This document shows positions 20,846 through 30,497 of a DNA stretch of 35,337 nt, one piece after another. The notes beneath the pieces were generated by a model. The model was given only the letters and a program-made list of their open reading frames with translations, had not been told where the DNA came from and ran no database searches. Both the position numbers and the translations under genes were made by a program. The number at the start of each line of letters is the position of its first letter. Position 1 is the stretch's first letter. The stretch comes from a virus, in IMG/VR virus record IMGVR_UViG_3300045961_000264, positions 1 to 35,337 of that record, one strand, 5' to 3'.

Positions 20846-21781
20846 ATGGGCTTTTTCGGCAAACTGTTTGACGACGTCCTCGGCTTCGACCCGAACGGCG
20901 GCGGCATTTATAGTGCGGCTCGCAGCGTCCTTGGTGATACGGTCGCCGACGACTGGTTGGGCATGGACCCGAACGGCGGAGGGGCAGTTGGAGCTTACAA
21001 TGTACTGGGGCCGCTTGCCTTGACCGCCGGGGCAGGCTACGCTGCGGCGCCTTACCTTTCCGGGATGGCCAGCGGCTTTGGCAGTACGCTGCCGGGTGCG
21101 GCCGGCGGCGCAATTGCTGATCTGTCAATGGCGCCGGAGCTGGCAGCCTTGATGGGCGGCTCATCGGTGCCGGCGGGATCGCTTGGCATGAGCGCCGGCA
21201 TGGCTGGAGGTGCTGCAGGCATCGGGTCCGCGGCGACTGGCGCGTCGTGGCTGTCTCAGCTAGCGTCCGGGCTGTCTGGCGGCGGAGGTCCTGGCGGAAC
21301 GACCGGCGGCTACGGTAGCCTTATCTCGCGGCTCCTCAACGCTGGCTCCGGCATCTACGGGATGAAGCTGGCGGGTGACGCCCGCGAGGTCTCCGACCCG
21401 TTCGCGCAGTATCGTCCTGGGTACGGCGCTGCCCTACAACAGCTCGAGTCCAATCCGAGCCAGATCCAGACGCGCCCCGGCTTCCAGGCTGGCGTCGAGA
21501 CGATCAACCGCAATGCAGCCTCCCGCGGGTACGGCGGCTCCGGCAATCAGGTCGGCGCGCTGATGCGTTATTCCGGCGACTTCTACAACCAGGAAGCACA
21601 GCGGCTTGCGGGCCTTGCTGGTGCCGGGCAGACCCCCGGCGCTGGCCAATTAGGCGCCGCTGATCTGGCGAGCAAGTCTCTCGGCTCCATCGGCTACGGA
21701 GTGGCGCCGTCAACGCAGCCTGGCTATATGGCTAATCTTTACATCCAGCGCGCACTTGAGCGCATGGCTGCTGGGGGCTGA
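20846..21781 (+). CDS. Internal virion / DNA ejection protein 1 (311 aa)
   Basis: AGGAG precedes the start. The protein is very Gly/Ala/Ser-rich. It has two related N-terminal units (GFDPNGGGIYSAARSVLGD and GMDPNGGGAVGAYNVLG) and a low-complexity, weakly hydrophobic middle. A more ordered C-terminal part (QYRPGYGAALQQLESNPSQI, RPGFQAGVETINRNAASRGY) ends in AQRLAGLAGAG. The QYRPGYGAAL and NAASRGY motifs are typical of P22 gp7/gp16-type internal proteins released with DNA through the tail. It is the first of three ejection-type genes in a row. Confidence 0.65.
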   Translation: MGFFGKLFDDVLGFDPNGGGIYSAARSVLGDTVADDWLGMDPNGGGAVGAYNVLGPLALTAGAGYAAAPYLSGMASGFGSTLPGAAGGAIADLSMAPELAALMGGSSVPAGSLGMSAGMAGGAAGIGSAATGASWLSQLASGLSGGGGPGGTTGGYGSLISRLLNAGSGIYGMKLAGDAREVSDPFAQYRPGYGAALQQLESNPSQIQTRPGFQAGVETINRNAASRGYGGSGNQVGALMRYSGDFYNQEAQRLAGLAGAGQTPGAGQLGAADLASKSLGSIGYGVAPSTQPGYMANLYIQRALERMAAGG

Positions 21782-21782
21782 T

Positions 21783-23012
21783 ATGCCGAACGAACTGTTT
21801 GGGACGCCCTCCGGCTTCCGCGCATACGACGAGGATCAGCGCCAGCTAGCGGACCTGGCTGGCACGACGATGCTGCGCGCGGGACAAGCGGAGCACCAGA
21901 AGTCGCTGTCGGCGTTGAATCAGGCGCAGGCACGTAACCTTGACGCCCAGTCCGCGGCAGAAGGCAAACGAGCTGCAATGTACGGTGAGGCCTTTGGCGG
22001 CGCGCCAGCAACCGCTGAAGCCCCCACGCTCGATGACCTGACAGAGCAGCTGCGCCGCATTGCCTGGCTTGAGGGGAAGTCTGGTAACCTTAAGGGTATG
22101 GAGGATGCTACGAAGGTGGCTAGTCAAGTCGTGCAGCAACAAGCGGCTGCTGACGCGTCTAAGGCATCCGAAGAGCTTCGTCGTACACGAGCAACGCAGG
22201 AAAAGTTGAGTTATGTTGAGCAGCGTCTTGCCGGAATACCTGTTGGCGACGCTAAAGCCTACGGCGCTGTCCTGATGGAGTTGCAGCAAAGCCCGCTCCT
22301 CAAAGGACTTGACATATCCGATTTCCCGACCACATATGATCCGGTGTGGGTTAGCCGCTTTGTCGCCAACAGCAAGACAGCGAACAACAAACTCGAATTG
22401 CAACTCAAACAAGCTGACCTTGCGCGCAAGCAGAACGACTCCAAAGTCCGTAATGCGCAGCGCGAGCGCGATGTTGCTGTGCACGAAGCGAACAGCAAAG
22501 CCTATCGCGATCAGGTTGATGCGAAGGTCAAAGCTGGCGAGGCGGTTGCGCGGGACAAGAACGACAAGCCGATCGGGATTTCCTCCCCAGAAGAAGTCGA
22601 TGCGGTGAAGAAGGAGCTGAAGGAACTTGGCTACCATGTCGGCAACAAGGATGCCTTGGCTGTCCAGGCTCGCGACATGGCTGATGAGGCCAAATACATG
22701 GCGCAGAAGCGCCGTATTAGCGTGCCGGAAGCTCGTGCTCAGGTCATGAAGGATGCGATTGCTCGCGGGGACCTGAAGATTGACAACGGCCTGTTCTCCA
22801 ACGACACAACCTATAAGCCCACGCAAGGCTCCTTCGGCAAGCCCATTCCAGTGAAGAAGGGGATGTATCTGGAAGACCTCCAACCCAACCAGTACTACCG
22901 GATGGAGGACGGCTCGATCAAGATGTTTGATCCAGAAGAGCTGAAACGCTCGGCGGCTGCACCCGCTCTGCGCCCACCAGCCAACAACCCGCTTGCTGAC
23001 GACGAGGAGTAA
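21783..23012 (+). CDS. Internal virion / DNA ejection protein 2 (409 aa)
   Basis: I chose the ATG at 21783, just after the preceding stop, because GGGGG lies before it; a longer frame begins at 21756 inside the previous gene. The protein is helical and charged throughout, with long coiled-coil segments (DEDQRQLADLAGTTMLRAGQ; RNLDAQSAAEGKRAAM; LQLKQADLARKQNDSKV). The C-terminal end is a soluble beta-like unit (VKKGMYLEDLQPNQYYR) and an acidic tail. Composition and place between two other internal proteins suggest a packaged, ejected protein rather than an outer structure. No enzyme motif is seen. Confidence 0.65.
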   Translation: MPNELFGTPSGFRAYDEDQRQLADLAGTTMLRAGQAEHQKSLSALNQAQARNLDAQSAAEGKRAAMYGEAFGGAPATAEAPTLDDLTEQLRRIAWLEGKSGNLKGMEDATKVASQVVQQQAAADASKASEELRRTRATQEKLSYVEQRLAGIPVGDAKAYGAVLMELQQSPLLKGLDISDFPTTYDPVWVSRFVANSKTANNKLELQLKQADLARKQNDSKVRNAQRERDVAVHEANSKAYRDQVDAKVKAGEAVARDKNDKPIGISSPEEVDAVKKELKELGYHVGNKDALAVQARDMADEAKYMAQKRRISVPEARAQVMKDAIARGDLKIDNGLFSNDTTYKPTQGSFGKPIPVKKGMYLEDLQPNQYYRMEDGSIKMFDPEELKRSAAAPALRPPANNPLADDEE

Positions 23013-23014
23013 TC

Positions 23015-26000
23015 GTGCCCATCACCGACTTCTCGCAGTTGCCCTCACGCGGCACGGCTACGCCTGCCGGCAAACCGGCATCGTCCGGCCAGATCACAGA
23101 CTTCTCACAGCTGCCATCGCGGCCTGTGCCGCCGAAGGATGAGCGCCTCGAGTTGGAGTTTGGCTCGACCGCTCCGGGGCTGGCTATGGATGCGCTGCCC
23201 TCGTTTCAGAGCGAGGCCGGCGGCATGCCATTCCTCTCGAAGAAGGGCGCACGCGAGTGGAAGAAGTACAACACGCCAGGCCTGCCGAAGCCGGCGAGCG
23301 CGGAAGACCTGACGTCAGAGGTCAAGCGTAAGCCCGGCTTCGGTGAGGGCCTTGTCGCGGGTAGCGCGGAGCTTGTCGACCTGATCGCAACAGGCTTGTT
23401 TGCCATGCCGCTTGCTGCCGCACGCGAGCAACTCACCCGCGGCCAGCGGGCGATCGAGCAGGGCCTTGGCTTCGGGCGCGGCAAGAATATGTCTCGGCGT
23501 GAGATCGCGGAAGAGGCGGCCGCGGACGCTGCGCGCATCAACGAGACCTACGGCTCGCCGGTGTTGTCGACGCTGCGTAACTGGGGCGTTGTCGGTTCCG
23601 ACGAGACGCCGATCGAGCAAGGCTTCTCGGCAGCGATGGCTCGCGCAGGGCAGCTCGGCGAAAACATCGAGCATCTGTCGAAGGGACAAGTCCTAAAGGA
23701 GGACGTGCTGTCGCTGGTGAATCTGAGCTTCGGCGCGCTAGGCGTGAAGGGCGTCGAGGCGGTTGGCAAGGCGCGCATGTCTCGCGCGAAAGCCCAGGAA
23801 GCGGCGAAGTGGCTCGAGGCAGTGAACCTGGATGCGTCGTTGCGGGAAACCGCGCGCATGCAGCAGGGCGACAAGCCGCTGCAACTCGGCCTTGGCAGCA
23901 ACGAGCCAATGATCTCCTTTCCTGACGGCAGCGTCAGCACGCGGGCGGAGGCCGAGACCTACATTCGTGGGCTGCCGGAATCGCAGCAGGTTGCCGCCAG
24001 GGCAAAGCTGCTTGGGTTCAAGACGGAGCCCGGCGCTCCACAACCCCAACCGTTTGCGGCACCTGGCTACGTCGAGACACCAACCGGCCGAGTGGTTAAG
24101 CCGGGCGAACGTGCCGAGAGTCCTGCCGAGGCCCGTCAACGTCAACTGGCTGACGAAGCCAATGCGCGCAAGAAGGCTCGCGAGCAGGCACGCGCCAACG
24201 CCCGGGCTGCCTTCGCGCAAGAGCCCGGCCTGGACGCCGAGACCAAATCCGCGCGCGGTCTCGACCTGAACGAGGCGGACCGCATGCAGCGGCTGGCTGA
24301 GGGGCAGGTCGAACAACGGCAGGCTACACTGCCCCCGCAAGCTGGCGACATGCGTGGAGGTGTCTCGGCTGCGGTGCAATCCGGCATGCAGAAGCTTGCT
24401 CGCGGTAAGCCCCTTTCCCTAACGGAGGCCGAACGCGCTGCCCTTCGTCTCGAGACACTTCCGTCCAACAAGAAAGGCTTTGCCGCCGACCCCAAGTTGC
24501 TGACGGCTGCGGCTGTCGGCGCGACTGGCCTGGGCCTCGCAATGACCTACGAGCCGGACGCGAGCGAGGCTGCTATGGCGATCGGCGCTGGCGCGCTGAT
24601 GCTGGGCAAGGGGAAAGGCCTGACGCTGGACGCCATCCGCACGGCGGCTGACGACACTCCGCTGCGGACGTTTCGGGACGCTTCCGCGACCACGCTCAAC
24701 ACGCTGGAGAACCTGCCAGGGAACCGCTCGCGTTTCACCTTTCGCGAAATAGAAGAGCTGCTGACTCGGCCGGAAATAACCGAAGCTGAACGCGGCATTC
24801 TGCGTGAGGTGTTGGAGACTACACGCTCGCCCTTTAAAGCGGAGGGTGCGGTAAGTGCTCGTGCAGCGCTTGGCGGCACCCAGCCGCAGCGGTACGACTT
24901 CGGCCTTGACGCTGTGCGCGGGGCCATACAAGATCGCCCACTTCCATCGCGTGAAGGTCTTGAGGATACGATTACTGCCAAGCAATTGATGGCGGGGGTG
25001 AAACAGGTTACTGGCGATTTCGAGCTGAAGCCAATTGCGAGCGATCAATATGCGGATTATGGGCTCAAGAATATCGACCGTAAAGTCTACAACAAATTCA
25101 GTGACGATCCATGGATTCCTGACAACGCAACCCCTGCGGAAGAAGCGGCTTTACGCGCAGAGCACGAACAGGGTCGACCGACGGCTCCGCAGGCCACCAC
25201 CACCATCTACCGCTCCCCCATCGAGCTTGGCACTAACAACCACTTCGGCGATCCGAACTACTTTGCCCACACGCGCAGCTTCGAAGAGGGCGGCGTCAAG
25301 CATGTGGTGGAACTGCAGAGCGATCTGGCGCAGAAAGCGGGGAAGGTGCTGACGCCCGAGGAACGTGCTACTATACAAGCGCAGTTTACTTTGGCTGAAA
25401 ATGTCAGCAAGTACCTAGATGAAATTGCTACTAAAGACAAACCTTATGGCATGGAGGAGCGTAACCGCGCCCGCGAATTGGCTGATGCAGCAGACATACC
25501 TTATGTGCCTGGAGAATCTCTAAAGATACTTGATAACCGAGTTAACCTGCGTCTTGACGAGCTTTCGGCGAAGCTTGGTGCCGGCGAAAACATTGCCGCC
25601 ATCTCCCCCATGCTCAAGAACTGGCACAAGCGTCTCGTGCGCGAGGAGCTGGCGAGTGCGGCGCGGGGCGCGATGAATCCTGAGTACGTAGCTGCCCGTG
25701 AAGAACTGAAAAACAAGATCCGCTACGCCAAAGAATGGGAAGGCCCACACACCTCTGTGCTGGCTGCGCTGCAAGAAGAAATCCAAGCTGACGCAGCCAA
25801 ATTGCAAGCGATCCCCGAGCGCCTTCCCCCTCAGCCATTCGTCCGTTTCGCCACCGCCGACACAGTCGCCAAGGTGGAGGGGTGGCCGGAGGCCCGTCTG
25901 CGCGAAGTTGATCAGAAGGTTGTCGATCTTCGGGATGAACTTGCCCGCATTAAAGAGCTGGGTTACACTGCCGGCGAGGACTGGTTCGATCAAGTTCAAT

Positions 26001-28297
26001 CCGCGCTTACTAAAGCAGAGAAAGCACAAGCAGAGGCACCGCCGCCCCCTCGCTTCTCCCCCGAGCACCAAGGCATCTACGACCGCTACGCCGGCGACGT
26101 TGAAAAATTCCTCAAGCAGCTCGGCGGCAAGCCCTACAAAGACTCGGCCGGCCACACCTGGCTGGAGGTTCCGGTCGAGGGGACGAAGCGCATGCCGGCC
26201 GGACCGCGGGCTCAGCAGTTCGGCTTTGGTCAAGTTGAGCTGATGGCTACTCTTGCGGCTCTTGGTGTCGGCGTCTATGCCGGCAAGTGGATCGAGCAAT
26301 ACCTCAGCGATAACGAGGATTCGAAGGGCAGGCTCGGCGCCACCCTCGGATTTGCTGCCGCCGGTCTAGCCGCCTTGGCGGCGTCGAAGCACGGCGGGCT
26401 GTCTGACTTTGCGCGAGCCGCGGTCAGCAAACTTGACTATACGTTGGGGGCACTCGAGACGCGGCTGGGCAACATGTCGCAAGCGTTACTCCGGCGGCTC
26501 ACCGATTTCGAGTTTGCTTCGATGAAGCGTGCCCACGAAAGTGGGATCGCGTTTGCGCCCTTTGTGAAGGCCTGGAAAGCCGTCAAGAAAGGCCCGGAGA
26601 AGGAAGCGTTGCGCGCGGCACTGACAACCAACGAGCCGGGCAAGATCTTGCCGGCACTTGGCAGGGCAGGTAGTCCTGCGTTGGTCGCCGCGTACAAAGC
26701 CGCAATCGCGGGGCAGCTCGAAATCGGCAAGGAGCTGCAGAAGTACGGACTGCTTAAGGATCTGCGTCCAGAGTACTTCACGCGTATGGTGACTGACTAT
26801 GCCGGCCTGCGCAAAGCGATGGGGAAGGATGACGGCGACCGCTTGCACGCCCTAATTGACGCGGCGGAGAAACGCTCGGTTAAGCTTACCGGTGCACCAC
26901 TTTCACCTATCGAAGTCTCCAACATCACAAACAAATTCCTTACCTCTGGCGAGTACCGCGGAATCGGGAAGAAGGCTGGCTTCCTCCGCAAGCGCGTGAT
27001 TGGGGAGGTTACGCAGCAATACCTACCGTTCTACGCGCAGCCGGACGAGGGCTTGTTGCTGTACGCACGTGCGGCTTCGAACGCTATCGAAAAGGCGCGC
27101 CTGTTTAAGGACTTCGAGGTCAAGGACCCGGTAACAGGTAAGATGGATCTTGAGAAGTCTATCGGCAATTTGCTGATGGCTGAAAAGGCCGCCGGCCGAG
27201 TATCGCCGGAGCAGGTACAGGAGCTGCACCAGATGCTGCTGCATCGCTTCGGCCCAGGCGAGCATTCGATGGCTGGGTGGTTGCAGGATATTCGTAACAC
27301 GACCAATCTGTTCTTGCTCGGCAACCCCTACGCAGGTATTGCGCAGGTGGGCGACATCTATACGAATGTGGCGGCTAACCGGCTGCTTCCCACTATCTAT
27401 GCCGCGGCGCAGCTTGTCGGCCAGAAGCCCGGCCGAGTCACACTGCGTGATATGGGGATCGTCAACCATATCGCAGAGGAGCTTACCGGGACGCGGGCCA
27501 CCGCAAAACTGCTTGACAAGGCCCTCAAGACTGGCTTGTCGCCGGTGGACACGCTGGGTAAGTCGCTCTTCCTCAACGGAAAGCTGAGGGACTTTCAGCA
27601 ACAGTCACGGACGGCAAACGGTCTGCGCAATCTGACTGATCGCTACGCCGAGTACTTTGGGCCGACGGATTTTCCGCAGCTGATTTCCGACCTGCGCGCT
27701 GGCGTGCGCAGTCCGTTGGTAGACTCAATGCTGTTTCGCGAGCTGTCGAATGTGCAGCCGATTACGAAGTTGGCGCAATCTGAACTGGCGCTTAAGCACC
27801 CGAACGCGCGAATCTTGTTTATGTTGCGCAGCTTTCAGCTAAAGCAGATTGACAACCTTCGGCGAGAAGCTTACAATGAAATTCGCGCAGGCTTCAAGAC
27901 CGGCGAGCGGCATCGAGTGCTGCGTGGGGCCAACCGCTTGATGCGTTTCGGTATGGCCCTTGGCGTTTCTGGTGCAACAACGGCGGCTGTCATGGACTTT
28001 CTGTACGGCAAGGATGTCGATGTGAGTATTGGCGATGTATTGCTTAACGCTACCAAAGTGTTTGGCCTGTCGCAATACACGCTGGCGGCCTTGGAGCGCG
28101 GTGAGCGGATTGAGGCAGTTGCTTCGATGGCCCTGCCGCCCTGGCGGGTGTGGGATCATATCGTTAGCGGCGATCCGAAGGCATTGCGCTATCTGCCGCT
28201 GATCGGCCCGTATGTTTACTGGCATGGAACCGAAGCTGGCCAGGAAGCCCGCGAACGTGAGGCGGCCCGTAAGGCTCGTGAGGAGGCTAAGGAATGA
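23015..28297 (+). CDS. Giant internal virion / ejection protein (1760 aa)
   Basis: GTG start with GAGGAG 5 bases upstream. The N-terminus repeats ITDFSQLPSR exactly (residues 3-12 and 27-36). Residues ~495-530 hold two hydrophobic, Gly/Ala-rich segments. Residues ~740-1050 carry a series seen in large 'polyvalent' phage proteins: YFAHTR, VVELQSD, WHKRLVREEL, RFATADTVAKVEGW, QGIYDRYAG and GHTWLEVPV. More Ala/Gly-rich hydrophobic segments occur near 1075-1125 and 1645-1660. The C-terminal RYLPLIGPYVYWHG pattern is also common in such proteins. It is probably packaged and ejected ahead of the genome to form part of a membrane conduit. I see no clear lytic transglycosylase motif. The next gene overlaps in ATGA. 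Confidence 0.8.
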   Translation: MPITDFSQLPSRGTATPAGKPASSGQITDFSQLPSRPVPPKDERLELEFGSTAPGLAMDALPSFQSEAGGMPFLSKKGAREWKKYNTPGLPKPASAEDLTSEVKRKPGFGEGLVAGSAELVDLIATGLFAMPLAAAREQLTRGQRAIEQGLGFGRGKNMSRREIAEEAAADAARINETYGSPVLSTLRNWGVVGSDETPIEQGFSAAMARAGQLGENIEHLSKGQVLKEDVLSLVNLSFGALGVKGVEAVGKARMSRAKAQEAAKWLEAVNLDASLRETARMQQGDKPLQLGLGSNEPMISFPDGSVSTRAEAETYIRGLPESQQVAARAKLLGFKTEPGAPQPQPFAAPGYVETPTGRVVKPGERAESPAEARQRQLADEANARKKAREQARANARAAFAQEPGLDAETKSARGLDLNEADRMQRLAEGQVEQRQATLPPQAGDMRGGVSAAVQSGMQKLARGKPLSLTEAERAALRLETLPSNKKGFAADPKLLTAAAVGATGLGLAMTYEPDASEAAMAIGAGALMLGKGKGLTLDAIRTAADDTPLRTFRDASATTLNTLENLPGNRSRFTFREIEELLTRPEITEAERGILREVLETTRSPFKAEGAVSARAALGGTQPQRYDFGLDAVRGAIQDRPLPSREGLEDTITAKQLMAGVKQVTGDFELKPIASDQYADYGLKNIDRKVYNKFSDDPWIPDNATPAEEAALRAEHEQGRPTAPQATTTIYRSPIELGTNNHFGDPNYFAHTRSFEEGGVKHVVELQSDLAQKAGKVLTPEERATIQAQFTLAENVSKYLDEIATKDKPYGMEERNRARELADAADIPYVPGESLKILDNRVNLRLDELSAKLGAGENIAAISPMLKNWHKRLVREELASAARGAMNPEYVAAREELKNKIRYAKEWEGPHTSVLAALQEEIQADAAKLQAIPERLPPQPFVRFATADTVAKVEGWPEARLREVDQKVVDLRDELARIKELGYTAGEDWFDQVQSALTKAEKAQAEAPPPPRFSPEHQGIYDRYAGDVEKFLKQLGGKPYKDSAGHTWLEVPVEGTKRMPAGPRAQQFGFGQVELMATLAALGVGVYAGKWIEQYLSDNEDSKGRLGATLGFAAAGLAALAASKHGGLSDFARAAVSKLDYTLGALETRLGNMSQALLRRLTDFEFASMKRAHESGIAFAPFVKAWKAVKKGPEKEALRAALTTNEPGKILPALGRAGSPALVAAYKAAIAGQLEIGKELQKYGLLKDLRPEYFTRMVTDYAGLRKAMGKDDGDRLHALIDAAEKRSVKLTGAPLSPIEVSNITNKFLTSGEYRGIGKKAGFLRKRVIGEVTQQYLPFYAQPDEGLLLYARAASNAIEKARLFKDFEVKDPVTGKMDLEKSIGNLLMAEKAAGRVSPEQVQELHQMLLHRFGPGEHSMAGWLQDIRNTTNLFLLGNPYAGIAQVGDIYTNVAANRLLPTIYAAAQLVGQKPGRVTLRDMGIVNHIAEELTGTRATAKLLDKALKTGLSPVDTLGKSLFLNGKLRDFQQQSRTANGLRNLTDRYAEYFGPTDFPQLISDLRAGVRSPLVDSMLFRELSNVQPITKLAQSELALKHPNARILFMLRSFQLKQIDNLRREAYNEIRAGFKTGERHRVLRGANRLMRFGMALGVSGATTAAVMDFLYGKDVDVSIGDVLLNATKVFGLSQYTLAALERGERIEAVASMALPPWRVWDHIVSGDPKALRYLPLIGPYVYWHGTEAGQEAREREAARKAREEAKE

Positions 28298-29268
28298 GCA
28301 CCAAAGGACGTTCCGATTACTACGCACCCGGCGATTACAACGCCTGCTGCGACCGCTGCTGCGCCAAGTTCAAGGCGAGCAAGCTGAAGCGCGACTGGCA
28401 CGGGTTCATGCTGTGCGAGTGGTGCTGGGAGCCTCGACATCCGCAGGATTTCGTACGCGGACTGGCGGACCCGACGCCGGTACCTTGGGTGCGTATGTGC
28501 TGCGGAGACAACTTTGTCACGCTGTGCACACCGCCTGTTGCCGAATTTACAGTGGAGGCAGATGAATCAGATCCCCTCACCGTGCATGTGACTCGCGTTA
28601 CGACTACGCCAGACCCGGTTGCATGCCCGGTTACTTGCTCAATCGACTTCGGCGATGGGACTGTCGTCGAGAGCTGCACTGCGTCGCACACATACGCCGA
28701 AGGGACTTACGAGATTGAGGCCTCCGTATCGAACGACGCTGCTGTCGATACGCAGACGTTGTCTTTTGAGGCGATTTCTCCGGTCATTAGTTGCCTTGAC
28801 TGGCGCTCTGATACTATCATAACCGCCGGAGGTGTTTGGCCGAGTTATGCCGTAGACGGTTTCGAGATAATCACTTATGAGCTGCGGACTTTGTGGGGCA
28901 GACCTTACATATCCGCGTTACCGCCGCCGGTTGGCACGTCTGGCATTGGCTTTGCTTCGTTTGATCCGCATGGATTTATAGTCAACATTAATCCAGCAAT
29001 TATCCAAGTTCGTAAAGTCGTAATGACCTGGCTTTATGGCGATATTACTACATTCAATATCATTGTCCAGGGCGGCGGCTCTATACTTCGCAATCGCCCC
29101 TCAAGCTCGGCGGCAGGGGGCGATGATTGGGATACTAATGCTGTGCTGATTACCTCCGCCGATCTTGTGGCTAATGGCTATCCAACTCAGTTTATTACGA
29201 GTATCGTTTTCAACTCCCCTTCGTCCGGCTGGCAGTTCGTGAGCCAGATAATCTTTGGCTGCGAATAG
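28294..29268 (+). CDS. Zinc-knuckle and PKD-domain protein, possible adhesin (324 aa)
   Basis: The N-terminus has C19xxC22...C41xxC44 and then EPRHPQDFVRGLADPTPVPW. This Cys4 zinc-ribbon-like unit with the HPQDF motif is recognisable in phage virion proteins of unclear function. Residues ~111-147 form a PKD/Ig-like domain (DFGDG 118-122, HTY 132-134), a fold used in surface and carbohydrate-binding proteins. The last ~165 residues are a beta-rich domain I do not recognise. It is the last late gene, coupled to the giant ejection protein by ATGA, and is followed by a bidirectional terminator. A surface or host-recognition role is plausible. Confidence 0.65.
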   Translation: MSTKGRSDYYAPGDYNACCDRCCAKFKASKLKRDWHGFMLCEWCWEPRHPQDFVRGLADPTPVPWVRMCCGDNFVTLCTPPVAEFTVEADESDPLTVHVTRVTTTPDPVACPVTCSIDFGDGTVVESCTASHTYAEGTYEIEASVSNDAAVDTQTLSFEAISPVISCLDWRSDTIITAGGVWPSYAVDGFEIITYELRTLWGRPYISALPPPVGTSGIGFASFDPHGFIVNINPAIIQVRKVVMTWLYGDITTFNIIVQGGGSILRNRPSSSAAGGDDWDTNAVLITSADLVANGYPTQFITSIVFNSPSSGWQFVSQIIFGCE

Positions 29269-29272
29269 TGCG

Positions 29273-29292
29273 TGCGCATAATTGCGCATTTT
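29273..29292. terminator. Bidirectional intrinsic terminator between convergent genes
   Basis: TGCGCA-TAAT-TGCGCA (29273-29288) is a perfect six-pair stem with a four-base loop, followed on the + strand by TTTT (29289-29292). On the minus strand the stem is preceded by AAAA and followed by TACGC-type sequence with little T, so it is stronger rightward. It ends the late transcript, and the leftward gene's TGA (29294-29292) touches it. Confidence 0.7.
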
Positions 29293-30497
29293 CACGCGCC
29301 CACATACACCAGAAATGCGTGCTCTGGTTGCGTGCTATTCCCCTCATAGCGCATCTGGATTTGCCCTGACTTGATTGCGCCAGCCAGCACGCCCTCGAAG
29401 TCTCGGAAATCCGGGAAGTACGAGTGGATGTGCTGGTACGCCTTCATATACTGGACCTTGCCGTACCGCTTGACGAAGTCGATGAAGCGCTCCGCCTGTA
29501 GTGAGTCCTCCGTCCGGCCGATACGTGAGAAGACCTTGTCCAGATTAGGCTCCGTGGCGGACAGCATCTTGTCGGCTAGGACGACGTCCTCCAGGGTGAT
29601 CTCCATGGAGTCGCCGCGCGAGGCGGACAGCACCAGGGCGAGCTTCATCATGTGCGTTTGCTTACGCGCACGGTAGCCCTCGAGCTGCTTGTCGTCCAGC
29701 TGCATTTGCTCGGGCGCCCACAGGGCGGCGTACCAGTCGCGAATCCATGCGCGGGCCTCCTCTAGGATGGTGTACGGGCCGACGAGGTTGTTCGCCATGT
29801 GCTCCAGATCGGCGGTCAGCGCCGCGCCATAGGCCTCATGATCTGGCCGAGTGTGCTCGTCGGGTAGCGCGATCAACGTCTCCTTCCGGTCGGCATAGAC
29901 GAACACGCAGCGTGAGGTGAAGCCGCCGCCCACTGTCGCAGCTGGCATGTTGTCGGCAATCCAGTGTGGGGTAGTGCAGCCGATCAGGTTGATCCACGGG
30001 GCGCTGATGATGTCCGTGCCAGAGCCCTTAGTGATCTTCTCGAAGCTCCCGCGGCCGTCCCACAGGGCGATGAAGAGGTTCACCATGTTGCGGTCTTGCG
30101 GGTCGAGCAGGTTGCCTAGTTCGCCGGACGCCAGGGTTAGTGGGGACATCGGGATGAAGTCCTCGCCGTAGAGGAAGTCCTCCTGGGAGGCGGCGAAGGC
30201 CGTGACGAGCGCCTGCCACGTTACGACATCTGGGCCGAACTTGATGCCCGGCACTGCCTTCAGCAGATCAATCCCCATGTCCATCGTTGTGGTCTTCGAC
30301 ACGACTCCCGGCGGCGCCACAAAGATGATGTAGAAGGATGGTGTCCACTTGAACCGCTTCATGTCGATCCAGACCTTGCGGCGGAGGCACGCAGCGATGC
30401 AAGAGACGCCAGCCCAGAAGTGCATTAGACGGGGCGCCTCGGTGCCGGCGGTATAGTCGAGGTAGGCGGGAAGCCAATCCTTGAGGATGCGGGTCAT
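29292..30497 (-). CDS. P-loop ATPase, probable replicative helicase-type (DUF3987-like)
   Basis: This 401-aa protein starts at the ATG at 30497, overlapping the polymerase stop in TGATG; the longer upstream frame is overlap only. A Walker A-like APPGVVSKTT lies at residues 61-70, with Ser in place of the usual Gly before Lys. Downstream are SGELGNLL (acidic Walker B-like), a GCTTPHWIADNM sensor-like segment and GGGFTSRCVFVYA. This order fits the DUF3987/primase-helicase-associated ATPases found beside phage DNA polymerases. It probably unwinds or remodels DNA at the fork. The role is inferred from motifs and context. Confidence 0.65.
   Translation of the reverse strand: MTRILKDWLPAYLDYTAGTEAPRLMHFWAGVSCIAACLRRKVWIDMKRFKWTPSFYIIFVAPPGVVSKTTTMDMGIDLLKAVPGIKFGPDVVTWQALVTAFAASQEDFLYGEDFIPMSPLTLASGELGNLLDPQDRNMVNLFIALWDGRGSFEKITKGSGTDIISAPWINLIGCTTPHWIADNMPAATVGGGFTSRCVFVYADRKETLIALPDEHTRPDHEAYGAALTADLEHMANNLVGPYTILEEARAWIRDWYAALWAPEQMQLDDKQLEGYRARKQTHMMKLALVLSASRGDSMEITLEDVVLADKMLSATEPNLDKVFSRIGRTEDSLQAERFIDFVKRYGKVQYMKAYQHIHSYFPDFRDFEGVLAGAIKSGQIQMRYEGNSTQPEHAFLVYVGA

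Noticed and set aside
21846-22883. Large minus-strand frame opposite the second ejection protein
   Set aside because: It is antisense to a gene with coiled-coil composition and good coupling, and has no domain of its own.
23015-28297. Lytic transglycosylase or peptidase in the giant protein
   Set aside because: No E-S-x-x-x-Q-type or zinc-peptidase pattern could be seen, so no cell-wall enzyme is claimed.
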